Assembly: GCA_000471925.1 (NCBI GenBank)
Contig: CP006668.1
Coordinates: forward strand, 2,542,001 to 2,606,000
Reading direction: 5' to 3'
DNA length: 64,000 nucleotides
From: Ralstonia pickettii DTP0602
Lineage (GTDB): Bacteria; Pseudomonadota; Gammaproteobacteria; Burkholderiales; Burkholderiaceae
Position numbers and translations under genes: made by a program. Each line of letters opens with the position of its first letter. The stretch's first letter is position 1. The notes under the pieces were generated by a model. The model worked only from the letters and a program-made list of their open reading frames with translations, searched no databases and had not been told where the DNA came from. Of the stretch, positions 46,761 to 55,834 are shown in pieces.

Positions 46761-46798
46761 CCATCCATGCGCCATCCATGCACCATCCATGTGGATGG
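46761..46798. promoter_or_regulatory. Iterated operator upstream of the ribbon-helix-helix gene
   Basis: CCATCCATG occurs three times at an exact 11-bp period (46761, 46772, 46783), and the last copy extends into the dyad CCATCC-ATGT-GGATGG. One-turn-spaced repeats are classic for CopG/ribbon-helix-helix autoregulation. It is 56 bp before the start codon. Confidence 0.8.
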
Positions 46799-47029
46799 TC
46801 GATTTATAGGAAACGGGCGGTGTCAGGTCAAGGCAAAAGTCAGAATGTGCCCGATGGGATGCTTGTGAGGGAATCTGCAGCGCACAAAGCCGGCGGTTTA
46901 TCCGGCAAGCCGGTCACCGTGTGGCGTCGAACCCATCGGGAAGGAAGGGGGCGTCGGCGGATGCCGGCGTCAAGGGGCGACCTTGCGGAGGAAGCGGCAC
47001 CGGATCGGAGGGCCACCCGGCATATGACG
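46799..47029. other. Intergenic region, nothing recognised
   Basis: Between the operator of the ribbon-helix-helix gene and the stop of the cardiolipin synthase gene, both on the minus strand. No gene, terminator or repeat was recognised. Confidence 0.5.
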
Positions 47030-48337
47030 TCAGAGTTGCGAGCCGATCAGCGAAGCCATCCGGTCGCGCAGCTTTTCGGTCCAGGGGCGGTTGACCCACT
47101 GTGTGTACGTCACCGGGCGCGACAGCGTCAGGTCCCCCTCGAAGATCCGGGTCTGTTCGGCGGCAAAGGCGGCATCCAGGATATTGAGCGTGGCTTCGTC
47201 GTTGAGGCGGAAGGACCGGTTGTCGAAATTGGTCGACCCGACCGACACCAGCAGGCCATCGACGATCAGGACCTTGCAGTGATACATCGTCGGCGCGTAC
47301 TCGGCAATCAGCGCGCCCGCCTTGAGCAGCGCGCCCCAGCGGCCGCGCGAAGCCGAGCGTACGGTTTCTGAATCGATATGCTCGCCCGGCACGATCACCC
47401 GCACCCTGACGCCTCTTGCCAAAGCCGCCAGCAAGGCTTTTTCTGTCAGTTCATCCGGCACGAAGTAGGCCGCGGACAGGTCGATGGCCTGGGCCGCCGC
47501 CGTGATGGCGAGGTGGTACATCAGCGCCATGCTCTCGCTGCCGCCCGTGGGGGAGCTGCTGAACATCTGGGCGCGGCCGTTGCCGACCGGCGGCAGTTCA
47601 GGGAAGTAGTCCGGGCCATGCGGCACCGCGCCGCTGACCTTGATCCAGTTGTCCAGGAACACGGACTGCATCTGGCCCACCACGGGGCCTTCCACCTGGA
47701 AATGCGTATCGCGCCAGTGGTCAGGATCCTGGGCGTTGCCGGTCCATTCCGGCGCGACGCCGACGCCGCCGGTAAAGCCGATCGTGCCGTCGACCACCAG
47801 CACCTTGCGGTGCGTGCGGTTGTTGAGCTTGCCGACGGTGTACCAGCGCACCGGGTGATAACGGCGCACGTCCACGCCGGCACGGGTCATGAGGCCCAGC
47901 GCGGACTCGTCGATCTTGGAACTGCCGACCGCGTCCAGCAGGACCTTCACCTTGACGCCTGCCTGCGCGCGCTCGGCAAGGGCCTGCGCGAACTCGTTGC
48001 CGATATCGCCCGACCAGTAGATGTAGGACTCGAAATTGATGGTCTTCTTCGCGCCGCGGATCGCGCCCAGCATCGCGGGGAAGATCTCGTCGCCGTTCCT
48101 GAGCACGCGGTAGCGGTTGCCGTCGACGACCGGCGGCCCGAGCAGGACGCCCAGCTCGCGGGCGAACTGGGGGTCGGCCAGGCCGTAGAGCCGGTCGAGG
48201 CGGCGCTCGATGCGTTTTTCGCCGCCGATCAGGTTGTACGCCACGATGCCGCCTAGGGCGAGCACGAGAACGACGGCAACCAATGCGAGCATTCGGCCCC
48301 TTCTACGCATGCCTGGAAAGACGCGGCGGCGGATCAC
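47030..48337 (-). CDS. Cardiolipin synthase-like phospholipase D family protein
   Basis: A 435-residue PLD-superfamily enzyme with one N-terminal membrane helix (MLALVAVVLVLALGGIVAYNLI) and two HKD motifs: HRKVLVVDGTIGFTGG (near 185) and HCKVLIVDGLLVSVGSTNFDNRSF (near 355). It joins phosphatidylglycerol molecules to cardiolipin, or transfers phosphatidyl groups in a related way. The GTG start is weak; an ATG at 48310 is a good alternative. It is not in a visible operon. Confidence 0.9.
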   Translation of the reverse strand: MIRRRVFPGMRRRGRMLALVAVVLVLALGGIVAYNLIGGEKRIERRLDRLYGLADPQFARELGVLLGPPVVDGNRYRVLRNGDEIFPAMLGAIRGAKKTINFESYIYWSGDIGNEFAQALAERAQAGVKVKVLLDAVGSSKIDESALGLMTRAGVDVRRYHPVRWYTVGKLNNRTHRKVLVVDGTIGFTGGVGVAPEWTGNAQDPDHWRDTHFQVEGPVVGQMQSVFLDNWIKVSGAVPHGPDYFPELPPVGNGRAQMFSSSPTGGSESMALMYHLAITAAAQAIDLSAAYFVPDELTEKALLAALARGVRVRVIVPGEHIDSETVRSASRGRWGALLKAGALIAEYAPTMYHCKVLIVDGLLVSVGSTNFDNRSFRLNDEATLNILDAAFAAEQTRIFEGDLTLSRPVTYTQWVNRPWTEKLRDRMASLIGSQL

Positions 48338-48434
48338 GCAAGCACCATGATGTCTGGCCCCAGGGGTTCACCGGCAAGCTGGCGACCGCCACAGGATACG
48401 TCATTACCGGATCTCCGCTCGCCTGCGCGGCGTA

Positions 48435-49484
48435 TCAGCGACGCTTCGGTGCAGTTGACGCGCGCTTGATCCGGCCGCCCAGGCCGCGCCTGGCGTCGGG
48501 CAACTCCACCACGCCCAGTCCCGGAATCGCCTGGCGCACCGCGTCGATAAAGAACCTGAGCTTGGCCGGGTAGAAGCGCGCGTAGGGATAGACCAGGTAC
48601 ATCGGCAACGGATCCGCCTGCCAGTCCGGCAACAGGTGCAGCAGTTCGCCACGGGCGAGGTCGTCGGCGAAAATCCAGGCCGAGCCCACGCCGACGCCCA
48701 GCCCCAGCCGGGTGGAGGCGCGCAGCGCGTACAGGCTGTCGGTGCTGACGCGCGGCCGGAAGCCGATCCGGCGGCGCTCGCCGCTGGCCTGGTGCGACAG
48801 CTCGATCTCGTTCCGATAGAAGGTGCGCAGCGCGAGCCAGGGCAGGTCTTCCAGGTCCTCGGGCCGGCGTGGCAGCGGCCTGCCCTCGAACAGCGACGGC
48901 GCTGCGATGACCAGGCGCGGTATCTCGGCCAGCCGCACCGCGACCACGCCCGGCTCATGCACCTCGCCCACATGGATAGCGCAATCGATGGCTTCGGCAA
49001 TGAAATCCGGGGTGCGGTCGTGCAGCAGCCATTCCACCGAGACCTTGCGATATTGCTGCAGGTAGCCGGCCAGCGGGCCGACCAGAAATTCCTGGCCGAA
49101 GGCATGGGGCACCAGCACGCGCAGCGTGCCCTCGGGCTCGTAGCCGACCCCGCGCAGGTCGGCCTCCAGCGTCGCCCAGTCGGCGACCAGTTCCTTGGCC
49201 CGCTCGTAGCAGCGCTCGCCGTCCTCGGTCAGGTTCATCGCATGCGTGGAGCGCTGCAACAGCCGCACGCCCAGCATCCGCTCCAGCGTCTGCAGGCGGC
49301 GGCTGATGGTCGGCTGCGTGGTGTGCATCTGCGCCGCAGCCATCGACAGGCTGCCTGACTCGACGATGCGCACGAAGGTCTGCATCAGTTCGATGCGGTC
49401 GGCCGTGGTAGCGCCGGGGCCGGGAGCCTGCTTGCGCGGCGCCTGCCGCCGCGTCGATGGCGTGGGGACCGCCTGGCGCTTCAT
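48435..49484 (-). CDS. LysR-family regulator
   Basis: A 349-residue LysR protein with a longer basic, low-complexity leader (residues 1-30), helix-turn-helix IELMQTFVRIVESGSLSMAAAQMHTTQPTISRRLQTLERMLGVRL, and an inducer domain ending LRFFIDAVRQAIPGLGVVEL. It is divergent from the MFS gene at 49588 across 103 bp, so is likely its regulator. ATG chosen at the basic leader; a later ATG at MQTF would truncate the recognition fold. Confidence 0.9.
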   Translation of the reverse strand: MKRQAVPTPSTRRQAPRKQAPGPGATTADRIELMQTFVRIVESGSLSMAAAQMHTTQPTISRRLQTLERMLGVRLLQRSTHAMNLTEDGERCYERAKELVADWATLEADLRGVGYEPEGTLRVLVPHAFGQEFLVGPLAGYLQQYRKVSVEWLLHDRTPDFIAEAIDCAIHVGEVHEPGVVAVRLAEIPRLVIAAPSLFEGRPLPRRPEDLEDLPWLALRTFYRNEIELSHQASGERRRIGFRPRVSTDSLYALRASTRLGLGVGVGSAWIFADDLARGELLHLLPDWQADPLPMYLVYPYARFYPAKLRFFIDAVRQAIPGLGVVELPDARRGLGGRIKRASTAPKRR

Positions 49485-49587
49485 ACGTGCCTCGTATAGC
49501 CATTGTTCACGGCACACGTCTACCAGAACGCGGCCGGCTGGACAACACTTCCCCCCATTCCAGACACCAGATCCAAGGAAACACAAT

Positions 49588-50808
49588 ATGTCCGCCCTCG
49601 ACGCTACCTCCGCGTCCGCGCCCGTTGCCAGACCGGCCCTGCCCGGCAGGCTGGTGCTGCTGCTCGCCGCCGGCGCCGGCGCGTCGGTCGCCTCGCTGTA
49701 CTACAGCCAGCCCATGCTCGGCATCATGACGCCGGACCTGCGCACGTCCGATACGGTGGTCGGCGCCATCCCGACCCTGACGCAGCTCGGCTATGCGCTG
49801 GGCATCCTGCTGCTGGCCCCGCTCGGCGACCGCTTCGACCGCAGGCGCATCATCCTGGCCAAATCCGTGGTGCTGGTAGCCGCCTTGCTGCTGGCGGGCT
49901 TCGCGCCCGGCATCGGCATGCTGCTGGCCGCCAGCCTGGCGATCGGCCTGTCTGCCACGCTGGCCCAGGACATCGTGCCCGCGGCCGCGACGCTGGCGCC
50001 CGACGCCGAACGCGGCAAGGTGGTGGGCACGGTGATGACCGGCCTGCTGCTGGGCATCCTGCTGTCGCGCGTGGTCAGCGGCTTTGTCGGCGAGCATTTC
50101 GGCTGGCGCGCGATGTTCCTGGCGGCAGCGGCGAGCATCGCCGCGATCGCGCTGGTGGCACGGCGCCACCTGCCGCGTTTCACGCCGACCGCGGTGCTGC
50201 CGTACCGGGCGCTGCTCGGGTCGCTGGCCACGCTATGGCGTGCGCATCCGGCGCTGCGCCGCGCCGCGCTGGCGCAGGCCCTGCTGTCGGTGGGCTTCAG
50301 CGCGTTCTGGTCCACGCTGGCGGTGATGCTGCATGGCGCGCCCTTCCATCTCGGCAGTGAAGCCGCGGGAGCGTTCGGCCTGGCCGGCGCGGCCGGCGCG
50401 CTCGGTGCTCCCATCGCCGGCCGCATTGCCGACCGCCGCGGGCCTGAGCTGGTGACCCGGCTCGGGGCCGTGCTGACGGCGCTTTCCTTCGCCGCCATGC
50501 TGCTGTCGCCGCTGCTGCCCCCCCAGGGCCAGCTGTGGCTGATCGGCGCCAGCGCGATTGGCTTCGACCTGGGCGTGCAGGTCACGCTGGTGGCGCACCA
50601 GACCATCGTCTACGGCATCGACCCCGGCGCCCGCAGCCGCCTGAACGCGGTGCTGTTCGTCGGCATGTTCACCGGCATGGCCGCGGGCGCCGCCCTCGGC
50701 AGCGTGACCCTGGCGCACTACGGCTGGACCGGCGTGGCCGCACTGGCCAGCGCTGCGGCGCTGGCAGCGCTGGCCGTGCGGATGCTGCCGCAGGCGCGCC
50801 TGCCTTGA
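49588..50808 (+). CDS. MFS transporter (drug/arabinose-efflux-like)
   Basis: A 406-residue twelve-helix transporter: LYYSQPMLGIMTPDL, then APLGDRFDRRRIILAKSVVL (loop 2-3 motif), QDIVPAAATLAPDAERGKVVGTVMTGLLLGILLSRVVSGFVGEHFGWR. AAGGA lies before the ATG. The substrate is not evident. Pairing with a divergent LysR gene suggests inducible efflux or uptake. A clear terminator follows at 50876. Confidence 0.88.
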   Translation: MSALDATSASAPVARPALPGRLVLLLAAGAGASVASLYYSQPMLGIMTPDLRTSDTVVGAIPTLTQLGYALGILLLAPLGDRFDRRRIILAKSVVLVAALLLAGFAPGIGMLLAASLAIGLSATLAQDIVPAAATLAPDAERGKVVGTVMTGLLLGILLSRVVSGFVGEHFGWRAMFLAAAASIAAIALVARRHLPRFTPTAVLPYRALLGSLATLWRAHPALRRAALAQALLSVGFSAFWSTLAVMLHGAPFHLGSEAAGAFGLAGAAGALGAPIAGRIADRRGPELVTRLGAVLTALSFAAMLLSPLLPPQGQLWLIGASAIGFDLGVQVTLVAHQTIVYGIDPGARSRLNAVLFVGMFTGMAAGAALGSVTLAHYGWTGVAALASAAALAALAVRMLPQARLP

Positions 50809-50875
50809 CCGTCGCGACGGTTCCGAAGCGTGGGAAGGACCATGCTGTGCTGCAGCACGCTGGCAGCAAGACAAG

Positions 50876-50913
50876 TGGCGCGGCTCCCTTATTGTGGATG
50901 CCGCGCCATTTTT
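50876..50913 (+). terminator. Intrinsic terminator after the MFS gene
   Basis: 9-bp perfect arms (TGGCGCGGC and GCCGCGCCA) with a 15-base loop and five T. It begins 67 bases after the stop. Confidence 0.8.
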
Positions 50914-51108
50914 CTTGAAGCAACAAGCTTGCAACCCTTACACGCTCTGCAATGGTTGCACGCATCCAGCCGCCGCAGCGCCCTGCCAGGCGGCCCGGCC
51001 GCACGGTACGAATCTTGCCGTTTCCTGAATACCCGCCCGCGGGGCCGCACGCTTTTTTCGCGTCGGCATCCGCTCATGGCGCCAAACTCACATACTCAGG
51101 AAATCAGC

Positions 51109-52323
51109 ATGAGCTACTACTACGACGAACGCCAACGCGACGAACGCCAGCGCCGCCATGCATGGGACGACGACGACTGGCAGCCGGAATCCGAGCGCGA
51201 TCACTGGCAGGCGCAGCGGCGGCGCCAGCAGCTGTCACCGGGGCAAACCAGCTATGGCGGCCCGGCCCGCCCGGCCGGCGACTACAGCGAGCAGTACAGC
51301 GCGCGCCGGTATCCCGAACGGCCCGGCGCCCGGGACTATGAAAGCCGCTCTGGCAGCCGTGACGAACGCTACGGCAGCCGAGAAGACGACCGCTCTGGCC
51401 GCTATGGCAGCCGCGACGAGCGCTTCGGCAGCCGCGATGACGACCGCTACGGCCGCTATGGCAGCCGCGACGAGCGCTTCGGCAGCCGCGATGACGACCG
51501 CTACGGCCGCCGCGAAGAAGGCCGCTACGGCAGCAGCGGCAGCAACCTGCGCTACGGCCTGAACGGCGGCTACGGCTGGGAACGCGCTGGCGAATGGCGC
51601 GATCCGCAAGCCTGGCAGCGCGACGACGATTCCGCCGAACGCCAGTGGCGCGAAAGCGCCGAGCGCGCGCGCGCCCCCCACGAAGCGGCGCGCAGCGGCG
51701 AGCACGATCCGTCCTTCAGCGAACTGCGCAGCGACACCCGTTACTGGACCGAACCCGGCAACGACTGGGACGAGGAGCAGCGCTACGGCCGCCGCTACAG
51801 CCGCGAAAGCGCACGCCGCCGTGGCTGGGAAGTCGGCGAGCGCGATGACGACGGGGATGATGACCGCGAGGACCATGGCGTGCTTTACAACCTCGGCCGC
51901 CGCATCGGCGAGGCCGTCGGCGACTTGTTCGGCAGCTCCGACGACGAGCGGGAACGCGAACGCGGCTATGGGGGCTACCATGCGCCCTACCATGAACGCG
52001 AGCGCCACGCGGGCCCGCGCGGCTATCAGCGCAGCGACGACCGCATCCGCGACCAGATCTGCGAGCGCCTCAGCTATGCGCGCGGCGTGGACGTCAGCGA
52101 CGTGAGCGTCGAGGTCAGCAGCGGCGTGGTGACGCTGGCGGGCACAGTGCCTAGCCGCAGCCAGAAGTACTACATCGAAGACCTGGCCGACGGCACCTAC
52201 GGCGTCACGGAGGTCAGCAACGACATCCGCGTGCGCCGCGAGGGCACTGGCATCGCCGGCAGCACCGCCGCCACCGGCACCCCGGGCAGCACCGACGTGT
52301 CGGGCAGTACATGGCGCGCCTGA
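51109..52323 (+). CDS. BON-domain protein with long Arg/Asp/Tyr/Ser-rich repeat region
   Basis: A 404-residue protein. Residues 1-260 are a highly charged, low-complexity region of RYGSRDERFGSRDDD-type repeats and are probably disordered. Residues 320-385 form a BON domain (DDRIRDQICERLSYARGVDVSDVSVEVSSGVVTLAGTVPSRSQKYYIEDLADGTYGVTEVSNDIRV). No signal peptide is seen. AGGA precedes the ATG. BON domains bind membranes or polymers in stress-linked proteins; function here is unknown. The last 25 residues are Gly/Ser/Thr-rich. Confidence 0.85.
   Translation: MSYYYDERQRDERQRRHAWDDDDWQPESERDHWQAQRRRQQLSPGQTSYGGPARPAGDYSEQYSARRYPERPGARDYESRSGSRDERYGSREDDRSGRYGSRDERFGSRDDDRYGRYGSRDERFGSRDDDRYGRREEGRYGSSGSNLRYGLNGGYGWERAGEWRDPQAWQRDDDSAERQWRESAERARAPHEAARSGEHDPSFSELRSDTRYWTEPGNDWDEEQRYGRRYSRESARRRGWEVGERDDDGDDDREDHGVLYNLGRRIGEAVGDLFGSSDDERERERGYGGYHAPYHERERHAGPRGYQRSDDRIRDQICERLSYARGVDVSDVSVEVSSGVVTLAGTVPSRSQKYYIEDLADGTYGVTEVSNDIRVRREGTGIAGSTAATGTPGSTDVSGSTWRA
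51400..51507 (+). repeat. Two perfect 54-bp tandem copies in the BON-protein gene
   Basis: Copies start at 51400 and 51454, identical at the DNA level and in frame (18 residues each). A degenerate shorter copy precedes them. Identity suggests recent duplication or copy-number variation. Confidence 0.9.
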
Positions 52324-52348
52324 TGCGCTGACGCGCTGACGCAGCAAA

Positions 52349-52370
52349 CCGGCCGGCACCCGCCGGCCGG
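52349..52370 (+). other. Hairpin between BON-protein and exonuclease III genes
   Basis: 9-bp arms CCGGCCGGC and GCCGGCCGG with a 4-base loop; no T-run. It could weakly terminate or stabilise the upstream message. Confidence 0.5.
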
Positions 52371-52398
52371 CCTCGTTCCTGGAACCCTGCAACGCGGC

Positions 52399-53211
52399 AT
52401 GCCCACGCTCAAGATCGCCACCTTCAATATCAACGGCATCCGCAGCCGGCTGCCGGCGCTGCTCCGCTGGCTGGAGCACGAGGCGCCGGATATCGCCTGC
52501 CTGCAGGAACTGAAGACCGCCGACGAGAGCTTCCCCGCCCGCGAGATCCGGGAAGCGGGCTATGGCGTGACCTGGCATGGCCAGAAGTCATGGAACGGGG
52601 TCGCGATCCTGGCGCGCGACAGCGAGCCGGTGGAAGTGCGCCGCGGCCTGCCCGGCGACCCGGACGACAGCCACAGCCGCTACCTGGAAGCCGCGGTGCA
52701 GGGCATGGTGATCGGCTGCCTCTACCTGCCCAACGGCAACCCGCAACCGGGACCCAGGTTCGACTACAAGCTGGCATGGTTCGAGCGCCTGATCGAACAC
52801 GCGCAGACCCTGCTCGACAGCGGCCATCCGGTGGTGCTGGCGGGCGACTACAACGTGGTACCCACCGACGAAGACATCTACAACCCGCGCTCGTGGCGCA
52901 AGGACGCGCTGCTGCAGCCGGAAAGCCGCGACGCTTACGCGCGCCTGCTGGCACAGGGCTGGACCGACGCGCTGCGCGCGCGTTACCCCGACGAGCGCAT
53001 CTACACCTTCTGGGACTACTTCCGCCAGCACTGGCAGACCGACTCCGGCCTGCGTATCGACCACCTGCTGCTGAGCGCCGACCTGGCACCGCGCCTGCGC
53101 GATGCCGGCGTGGACCGCTGGGTGCGCGCCGAGGAGCATCCGAGCGACCATGCGCCGGCGTGGGTGGTGCTGGACCGGCCTGCTGCCACGCGGCGCAAGC
53201 GGGCGGTTTAG
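52399..53211 (+). CDS. xthA: Exodeoxyribonuclease III (XthA)
   Basis: A 270-residue DNA repair nuclease (AP endonuclease and 3'-5' exonuclease). Catalytic motifs are LKIATFNINGIRSRLPAL, CLQELKTADESFP (metal Glu), LAGDYNVVPTDEDIYNP, and the C-terminal LRIDHLLLSADLAPRL and HPSDHAPAWVVL with the Asp/His pair. Full normal length. It is 75 bp after the BON-protein gene, and nearly abuts the convergent LysR gene. Confidence 0.95.
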   Translation: MPTLKIATFNINGIRSRLPALLRWLEHEAPDIACLQELKTADESFPAREIREAGYGVTWHGQKSWNGVAILARDSEPVEVRRGLPGDPDDSHSRYLEAAVQGMVIGCLYLPNGNPQPGPRFDYKLAWFERLIEHAQTLLDSGHPVVLAGDYNVVPTDEDIYNPRSWRKDALLQPESRDAYARLLAQGWTDALRARYPDERIYTFWDYFRQHWQTDSGLRIDHLLLSADLAPRLRDAGVDRWVRAEEHPSDHAPAWVVLDRPAATRRKRAV

Positions 53212-53225
53212 GGCCAGGCGCGGTG

Positions 53226-54152
53226 CTAGGCGCCCGCCACGCTCCCCTCCGCCGCCAGCCTGTCCCGGATAAACCCCAGGAACGCGCGCACGCCCTCGGG
53301 CAGCGTGCGTCCGGCCAGCGTCTGCAGTTCGATCGCGCGGCTCTTCATGCCGCGTTCGCGGATCGCCGCGGCGTGCAGCTCGCCGCGGCGCAGCCGGTCG
53401 CCCACGGTCACCGCACCGGAGATCGACAGGCCGCCGCCATGCAGCACGAAGTTGGTCAGCGTCTCGAAATGGTTGGTCACCAGCACCGGCTCGAACACCA
53501 CGCCGCGCTCGCCGCAGGCGATGTCGAACAGCTGGCGCACGGTGTTGTCGCCCTCCGGCAGCGCCAGCGGATACGGCTGCATCTGCGCCAGCGTGACGCT
53601 GCGAAAACGCGCCAGCGGATGGTCCGGGCGCATGATCGCGATCACCGGCGCCGGCTGCCGGTGCTCCACGCGGATGCCCTGTTCCGCGGCACGGCTGTAG
53701 GTGATGCCGATATCGGCGTCGCCGTGCAGCACGATGCCGGTGACCTCGGCCGGCGGCGCCACGCGCACGTGGAAGTGCAGCCCCGGATAGCGCTCGCGGA
53801 ACTCGGCAATGATGCGCGGCAGGAACTCGATGGCAAACCCGGCCGAACTGGCCACGCGCACCCGGCCCCGGCGCAGGCCCTGCAGCGCCGCGATCTCCGA
53901 CACCACGCGATCGGCCTCGAGTGCGCCGCGCAGCGCATAGGCGGCCAGCAGCTCGCCCGCGGCGCTGGCGACCATGCCACGCGGGCGGCGGTCGAACAAC
54001 GGCACGCCCAGCAGCGCCTCGAGTGCACCCACCTGGCGGCTGACCGCCGAGACCGTGACGTTCAGCCGCTGCGCCGCCTCGGTCAGCGAGCCGCTGCGCA
54101 CCACTTCCAGGAAATAGCGCAGCGAGGTGTCTTGCAGACGATGCGACAGCAT
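53226..54152 (-). CDS. LysR-family regulator
   Basis: A 308-residue regulator with LRYFLEVVRSGSLTEAAQRLNVTVSAVSRQVGALEALLGVPLFDRR as helix-turn-helix and a periplasmic-binding-type inducer domain (LRRGRVRVASSAGFAIEFLPRIIAEFRERYPGLHFHVR). It is divergent from the amidase-Bug pair beginning at 54283 (130-bp gap), so is the likely regulator of that transport and hydrolysis unit. Confidence 0.9.
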   Translation of the reverse strand: MLSHRLQDTSLRYFLEVVRSGSLTEAAQRLNVTVSAVSRQVGALEALLGVPLFDRRPRGMVASAAGELLAAYALRGALEADRVVSEIAALQGLRRGRVRVASSAGFAIEFLPRIIAEFRERYPGLHFHVRVAPPAEVTGIVLHGDADIGITYSRAAEQGIRVEHRQPAPVIAIMRPDHPLARFRSVTLAQMQPYPLALPEGDNTVRQLFDIACGERGVVFEPVLVTNHFETLTNFVLHGGGLSISGAVTVGDRLRRGELHAAAIRERGMKSRAIELQTLAGRTLPEGVRAFLGFIRDRLAAEGSVAGA

Positions 54153-54282
54153 GGGGCGGCCTCCGGCTCGGTGGGCGTGGCGGTTTGCGTTTTACGCAAG
54201 GATATTTGAAAAATTCATCGATTGTGGGAAACCCCGCGGCACCCGTATGCTTTCTCACAAACCACAGGAGACGCCGCCAGCC

Positions 54283-55740
54283 ATGTCGCCCGAACCACTC
54301 CCCACCGATCCCATCGTCGAACTCGACGCCGTCGCGCTGTCGCGCGCCATCCATGCGCGCGAGCTCTCGTGCGTGGAAGTGCTCGATGCCTTCCTCGGCC
54401 AGATCGACCGCCACAACCCGCGCGTCAACGCCATCGTCGCCCCGATGGAGCGCGACACGCTGCGCACGCAGGCCGCCGGGCTCGACGCCGAACTTGCGCG
54501 CGGCGCCAGCCGCGGCCCGCTGCACGGCTTTCCGCAGGCGCCCAAGGACATCAGCCCGGCCGCGGGCATGGTCACCACCAAGGGCTCGCCGATCTTTGCC
54601 GGCCAGGTCAGCCAGGCCGACGCGGTGGTGTTCGAGCGCATGCGCGCCGGGGGCGCGCTCTTTGTCGGGCGCACCAATTCGCCTGAGTTCGGCCTCGGCG
54701 GCCATACCTACAACCCGGTCTACGGCACCACGCGCAATGCCTTCGACCCGGCGCGCTCTGCCGGCGGCAGCAGCGGCGGCGCGGGCGTGGCCGTGGCGCT
54801 GCGCATGCTGCCGGTCGCCGACGGCTCCGACATGATGGGCTCGCTGCGCACGCCGGCGGCATTCAACCATGTATACGGCCTGCGCACCTCGTTCGGCTGC
54901 GTGCCGCACGGGCCGGCAGACGAGGTCTTCTTCCAGCAGTTCAGCGTGGCCGGCCCGATGGCGCGCAACGTGCCGGACCTGGCGCTGCTGCTGTCGGTGC
55001 AGGCCGGCTTCGATGCGCGGCTGCCGCTGACGCGCCGCACCGAGCCGCCGGGCACGTTCGCGCTGCCGCCCGAGCGCGACTGGACCGGCGTGCGCATCGG
55101 CTGGCTCGGCGACCTTGGCGGCCACCTGCCGACCGAACCCGGACTGCTCGACACCTGCGAGCAGGCGCTCATGCACCTGCGCACGCTCGGCTGCAGCGTC
55201 GATGCCGCACTGCCCGCGTTTGACCTGGAGCGCTTGTGGCGGGCGTGGATCGACCTGCGCAGCTTCTCGGTGGCGGGCGCCAATGCCGCGCTCTACCGCG
55301 ACCCGGCCACGCGCATGCTGCTCAAGCCCGAGGCGGTGTGGGAGATCGAGCGCGGGCTGGCCCTGTCCGGCAACCGCGTCTATGAAGCGATGTGCGAGCG
55401 CAGCGCGTGGTACCAGGCGCTGCGCGCCTTGTTCGAGCGCTTCGACTACCTGGTGCTGCCGGTCGCCCAGGTATTCCCGTTCGATGCGAACTGGGACTGG
55501 CCGCATGCGGTCGACGGCCGCGACATGGACACCTATCACCGCTGGATGCAGGCAGTGGTGCCGGCCACGATGGCCGGGCTGCCGGCGCTGGCCGCGCCGG
55601 CAGGCTTTGGCCCGCAGGGCCTGCCCGCTGGCCTGCAGATCATCGGCCCGGCGCAGGCCGACGCCGCGGTGCTGCAGCTTGGCCATGCCTATGACCAGGC
55701 CGGCGGCTTCTCGCGCATGCGCAGCCCCTGGCTGGCCTGA
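54283..55740 (+). CDS. Amidase-signature family hydrolase
   Basis: A 485-residue amidase. Catalytic triad regions: Lys in GFPQAPKDISPAAGM, cis-Ser in AGGSSGGAGVAVAL, with nucleophilic Ser near DGSDMMGSLRTPAAFNHVYGLR. The PLPTDPIVELDAVALSRAIHARELSCVEVLDAF N-terminus is typical. The first catalytic element reads QAPKD where many members have VKD, a minor variant. The start at 54283 has AGGAG 12 bases before it; an ATG 36 bases upstream is in frame without one. Paired with the Bug gene it suggests uptake and cleavage of an amide. Confidence 0.92.
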   Translation: MSPEPLPTDPIVELDAVALSRAIHARELSCVEVLDAFLGQIDRHNPRVNAIVAPMERDTLRTQAAGLDAELARGASRGPLHGFPQAPKDISPAAGMVTTKGSPIFAGQVSQADAVVFERMRAGGALFVGRTNSPEFGLGGHTYNPVYGTTRNAFDPARSAGGSSGGAGVAVALRMLPVADGSDMMGSLRTPAAFNHVYGLRTSFGCVPHGPADEVFFQQFSVAGPMARNVPDLALLLSVQAGFDARLPLTRRTEPPGTFALPPERDWTGVRIGWLGDLGGHLPTEPGLLDTCEQALMHLRTLGCSVDAALPAFDLERLWRAWIDLRSFSVAGANAALYRDPATRMLLKPEAVWEIERGLALSGNRVYEAMCERSAWYQALRALFERFDYLVLPVAQVFPFDANWDWPHAVDGRDMDTYHRWMQAVVPATMAGLPALAAPAGFGPQGLPAGLQIIGPAQADAAVLQLGHAYDQAGGFSRMRSPWLA

Positions 55741-55753
55741 ACGCCCGCGCCAC

Positions 55754-55780
55754 CGGGCGGCCATCCATGGCGGCCGCCCG
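55754..55780 (+). other. Hairpin between amidase and Bug genes
   Basis: 9-bp arms CGGGCGGCC and GGCCGCCCG with a 9-base loop and no T-run, in a 94-bp gap. It may tune the ratio of amidase to Bug protein. Confidence 0.5.
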
Positions 55781-55834
55781 TCGTGGCCATCGCTTGCTTC
55801 GAATTCCCCCAACTGCCGGCAGGAGTGATTTCCG

